Assembly (NCBI GenBank): GCA_002386405.1
Contig: DGIP01000066.1
Coordinates: 1-64,000 of the forward strand
Direction: 5' to 3'
Origin: Stenotrophomonas maltophilia
Lineage (GTDB): Bacteria > Pseudomonadota > Gammaproteobacteria > Xanthomonadales > Xanthomonadaceae
DNA: 64,000 nt
Of this stretch, positions 62,069 to 64,000 are shown piece after piece; position 1 is the stretch's first letter, and every line of letters starts with the position of its first letter. A program made the position numbers and the translations under genes. Under the pieces are notes generated by a model that was not told the DNA's origin, made no database searches, and saw only the letters and a program-made list of their open reading frames with translations.

Positions 62069-63916
62069 ATGGACACCACGCTGACGCTGACCACCGACAT
62101 GAAGCTCGTCCTGGGGCTGGTCGGCTTCACGATGGCGATGTTCCTGTTCGAGCGCATCCGCGCCGACGTGGTGGCGCTGGTGGTGCTGGTGGTGCTGGGC
62201 GTGACCGGCCTGATCGCGCCGGAGGAAATCTTCGGCGGCTTCTCGGGTAACGCGGTGATGAGCATCATCGCCACCACCATCCTGGGTGCGGGCCTGGACC
62301 GCACCGGGGCGCTGAACCGGCTGGCAGCCTGGCTGCTGCGGCGCGGGCATGGCGTTGAGACGCGGTTGTTGATGATGACCACGGCCATTGCCGGGTTGAA
62401 TTCGTCCTTCATGCAGAACCCCTCGGTGATGGCGCTGTACCTGCCGGTGGCCTCGCGGCTGGTGGCACGCACCGGGCTGACCCTGCAGCGCCTGCTGCTG
62501 CCGATCGCCGCGGCGATCGTGATGGGTGGCGCGCTCACCATGGTGGGCAATTCGCCGCTGATCCTGCTCAACGATCTGTTGGCGTCGGCCAACAACAATC
62601 TTCCTTCGGGCCTGGCCACGATCGAGCCGCTGCGCATGTTCGCGCCGCTGCCGATCGGCTTGGCACTGCTGGCCGCATCGCTGCTGTACTTCCGCTACTT
62701 CGGCGACCGCAAGCTGGTGGAAGAAGAAACGCTGGCCAACGATGGCGTCACCCCGGCCCGCACCGAAAGCTACTTCGCCAAGACCTACGGGATCGAGGGC
62801 GATGTGTTCGAGCTGGTGGTCAGCGCCGAAAGCCCGCTGGTGGGCATGACCCTGGGCGAGGCAGAGAACCTGCACGATGCGCCGCTGATGCTGGCGCTCA
62901 AGACCGGCAACGACACCCGGCTGGCACCGCCGGCGGAAATGCGGATCTGGGTGGGCAGCGTGCTGGGCGTGATGGGCAGCCGCCAGCAGGTGGGCGACTT
63001 CGCCCAGAACCAGTTCCTGCGGATGTCTTCGCGGTTGAAACACCTGGGCGACCTGTTCAACCCCAGCCGCGCGGGCATTTCCGAGGCGGTGATTCCGCCT
63101 ACGTCCGAGGTGATCGGCAAGAGCGCTTCGGACCTGCGCCTGCGCAAGCAGCGCGGCATCAGCCTGCTGGCGATCAACCGCGACAAGCAGGTGATCCGCG
63201 AGGACGTGCGCAACGTGCCGCTGCGCGCCGGCGACATGCTGGTGTTCCACAGCATCTGGACCGATCTGGCGCAGGCGGCCAAGAGCCGCGACTTCGTGGT
63301 GGTCACCGATTACCCGAAGGGCGAGCAGCGCCCGCACAAGTTCAAGATCGCCATGTCGATCTTCGCCATCACGATCCTGATCGCGCTGACGTCCAAGCTG
63401 CCGGTGGCGCTGACCCTGATGACCGGCGTGGCCGGGATGCTGCTCACCGGCGTGCTGCGCATGGACGAAGCGTACGCCTCGATCAACTGGAAAACGGTGT
63501 TCATGATGGCCGGGCTGATTCCGCTCGGCTGGGCGATGGACAGCAGCGGCGCGGCGGCCTGGGTGGCCGGGCACACCATCGACCGCCTGCCCACCGGCAT
63601 TCCGGTGTGGGTGCTGGAGATTGCGCTGGCGCTGCTGACCACGGTGTTTTCGCTGGTGATCAGCCACGTGGGCGCGACCATCGTGATGGTGCCCATTGCG
63701 GTGAACCTGGCCTTGGCGGCCGGTGGCAGCCCGACCGCGTTCGCGCTGATCGTGGCGCTGTCGGCGTCCAACAACCTGATGACCGCCTCAAACCCGGTGA
63801 TTTCGATGATCACCGGCCCGGCCAATTACACCCCGCGCGAGTTGTGGCGGGTGGGCGCGCCGTTGTCGATGATCTACACCATTGTTGTCGTGGCGATGAT
63901 CAACCTGATGTTCTGA
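62069..63916 (+). CDS. SLC13-type anion transporter with RCK-C (TrkA-C) domains
   Basis: 615-residue inner-membrane protein of the DASS/SLC13 family. Hydrophobic halves (residues 10-215 and 425-615) flank a cytosolic part with two TrkA-C-like segments (FELVVSAESPLVGMTLGEAENLH ... ; EVIGKSASDLRLRKQRGISLLAINRDKQVI). The transport motif SSFMQNPSVMALYLPVA and SNNLMTASNPVI are typical. Likely substrates are sulfate or dicarboxylates. It starts 27 bases after trmB, so it may belong to that transcript. The 3' end overlaps a minus-strand gene by 17 bases. Confidence 0.87.
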   Translation: MDTTLTLTTDMKLVLGLVGFTMAMFLFERIRADVVALVVLVVLGVTGLIAPEEIFGGFSGNAVMSIIATTILGAGLDRTGALNRLAAWLLRRGHGVETRLLMMTTAIAGLNSSFMQNPSVMALYLPVASRLVARTGLTLQRLLLPIAAAIVMGGALTMVGNSPLILLNDLLASANNNLPSGLATIEPLRMFAPLPIGLALLAASLLYFRYFGDRKLVEEETLANDGVTPARTESYFAKTYGIEGDVFELVVSAESPLVGMTLGEAENLHDAPLMLALKTGNDTRLAPPAEMRIWVGSVLGVMGSRQQVGDFAQNQFLRMSSRLKHLGDLFNPSRAGISEAVIPPTSEVIGKSASDLRLRKQRGISLLAINRDKQVIREDVRNVPLRAGDMLVFHSIWTDLAQAAKSRDFVVVTDYPKGEQRPHKFKIAMSIFAITILIALTSKLPVALTLMTGVAGMLLTGVLRMDEAYASINWKTVFMMAGLIPLGWAMDSSGAAAWVAGHTIDRLPTGIPVWVLEIALALLTTVFSLVISHVGATIVMVPIAVNLALAAGGSPTAFALIVALSASNNLMTASNPVISMITGPANYTPRELWRVGAPLSMIYTIVVVAMINLMF

Positions 63917-64000
63917 GGAACACCTGGCCGTCGCGCACGTCGAGTGCAACCGCGCGCAAGCGGTCGCCCTTGCAGGGACCGGCCACGCAGCTGCCGTCAG
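63900..64000 (-). CDS. C-terminal end of a probable Rieske-type 2Fe-2S protein
   Basis: Only the last 32 residues lie in the window, ending RDGQVFLRTSG. The run GPCKGDRL followed by a valine-rich strand resembles the C-terminal part of Rieske ferredoxin domains, but the Cys/His ligand boxes are outside the window. The stop overlaps the end of the transporter gene. Confidence 0.4.
   Translation of the reverse strand, partial: DGSCVAGPCKGDRLRAVALDVRDGQVFLRTSG

Overview
The window (about 66-68 % GC for most of its length) is a chromosomal segment of a gammaproteobacterium of the Lysobacteraceae/Xanthomonadaceae, most likely Stenotrophomonas. The evidence is the gene content and order (pilB-pilA-pilA / pilC-pilD-coaE, pilS-pilR beside sucCD, thiS-thiG-trmB) plus many short palindromes that begin with GTAG, the hallmark of the SMAG/REP elements described in S. 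maltophilia.

Layout. 0-11 kb: the 3' part of a TonB-dependent receptor with a di-heme peroxidase, a glutathione S-transferase, an NCS2-type permease, pyruvate oxidase PoxB, a DUF3574 lipoprotein and a second TonB-dependent receptor. 11-17 kb: a trehalose operon (otsB, a GH15 hydrolase, otsA) and an OmpA-type protein. 17-25 kb: housekeeping genes (a DCC-family protein, pgeF, rluD, bamD, nadE, sucD, sucC), interrupted by two unrecognised small genes. 25-28.5 kb: the two-component pair PilS/PilR.

29-43 kb is an accessory region of visibly lower GC. It holds a SymE-like toxin fused to a HigA-like helix-turn-helix region, and a minus-strand polymorphic-toxin locus. In transcription order that locus has a very large secreted protein with seven tandem units of about 210-214 residues, an RHS protein with an unrecognised C-terminal toxin tip, a small membrane protein likely to be its immunity factor, a degraded or frameshifted small membrane ORF, and an immunity-like protein. 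A di-heme peroxidase diverges from the large gene.

43-49 kb is the type IV pilus assembly locus: two pilins, each with its own sigma-54 (-24/-12) promoter, the ATPase pilB, and divergently pilC, pilD and coaE. PilR, a sigma-54 activator encoded in the same window, is the obvious regulator. 49-53 kb: a three-gene two-component operon and rimK.

53-58 kb is a second accessory zone. It has an orphan Xre/MbcA/ParS antitoxin, a SnoaL-like protein, two overlapping small genes (one DUF2335), an SGNH esterase, and a 2.35-kb segment with an Mrr-type endonuclease. That segment sits at the 3' end of tRNA-Gly and is flanked by direct repeats that include the tRNA end, as in an integrated mini-island. 58-64 kb: a GDSL autotransporter esterase, thiS, thiG, trmB, an SLC13-type transporter and the edge of a Rieske-like gene.

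SMAG elements lie in many intergenic gaps. In three genes (poxB, coaE and the 49-kb histidine kinase) the stop codon is the TAG of the element's GTAG.
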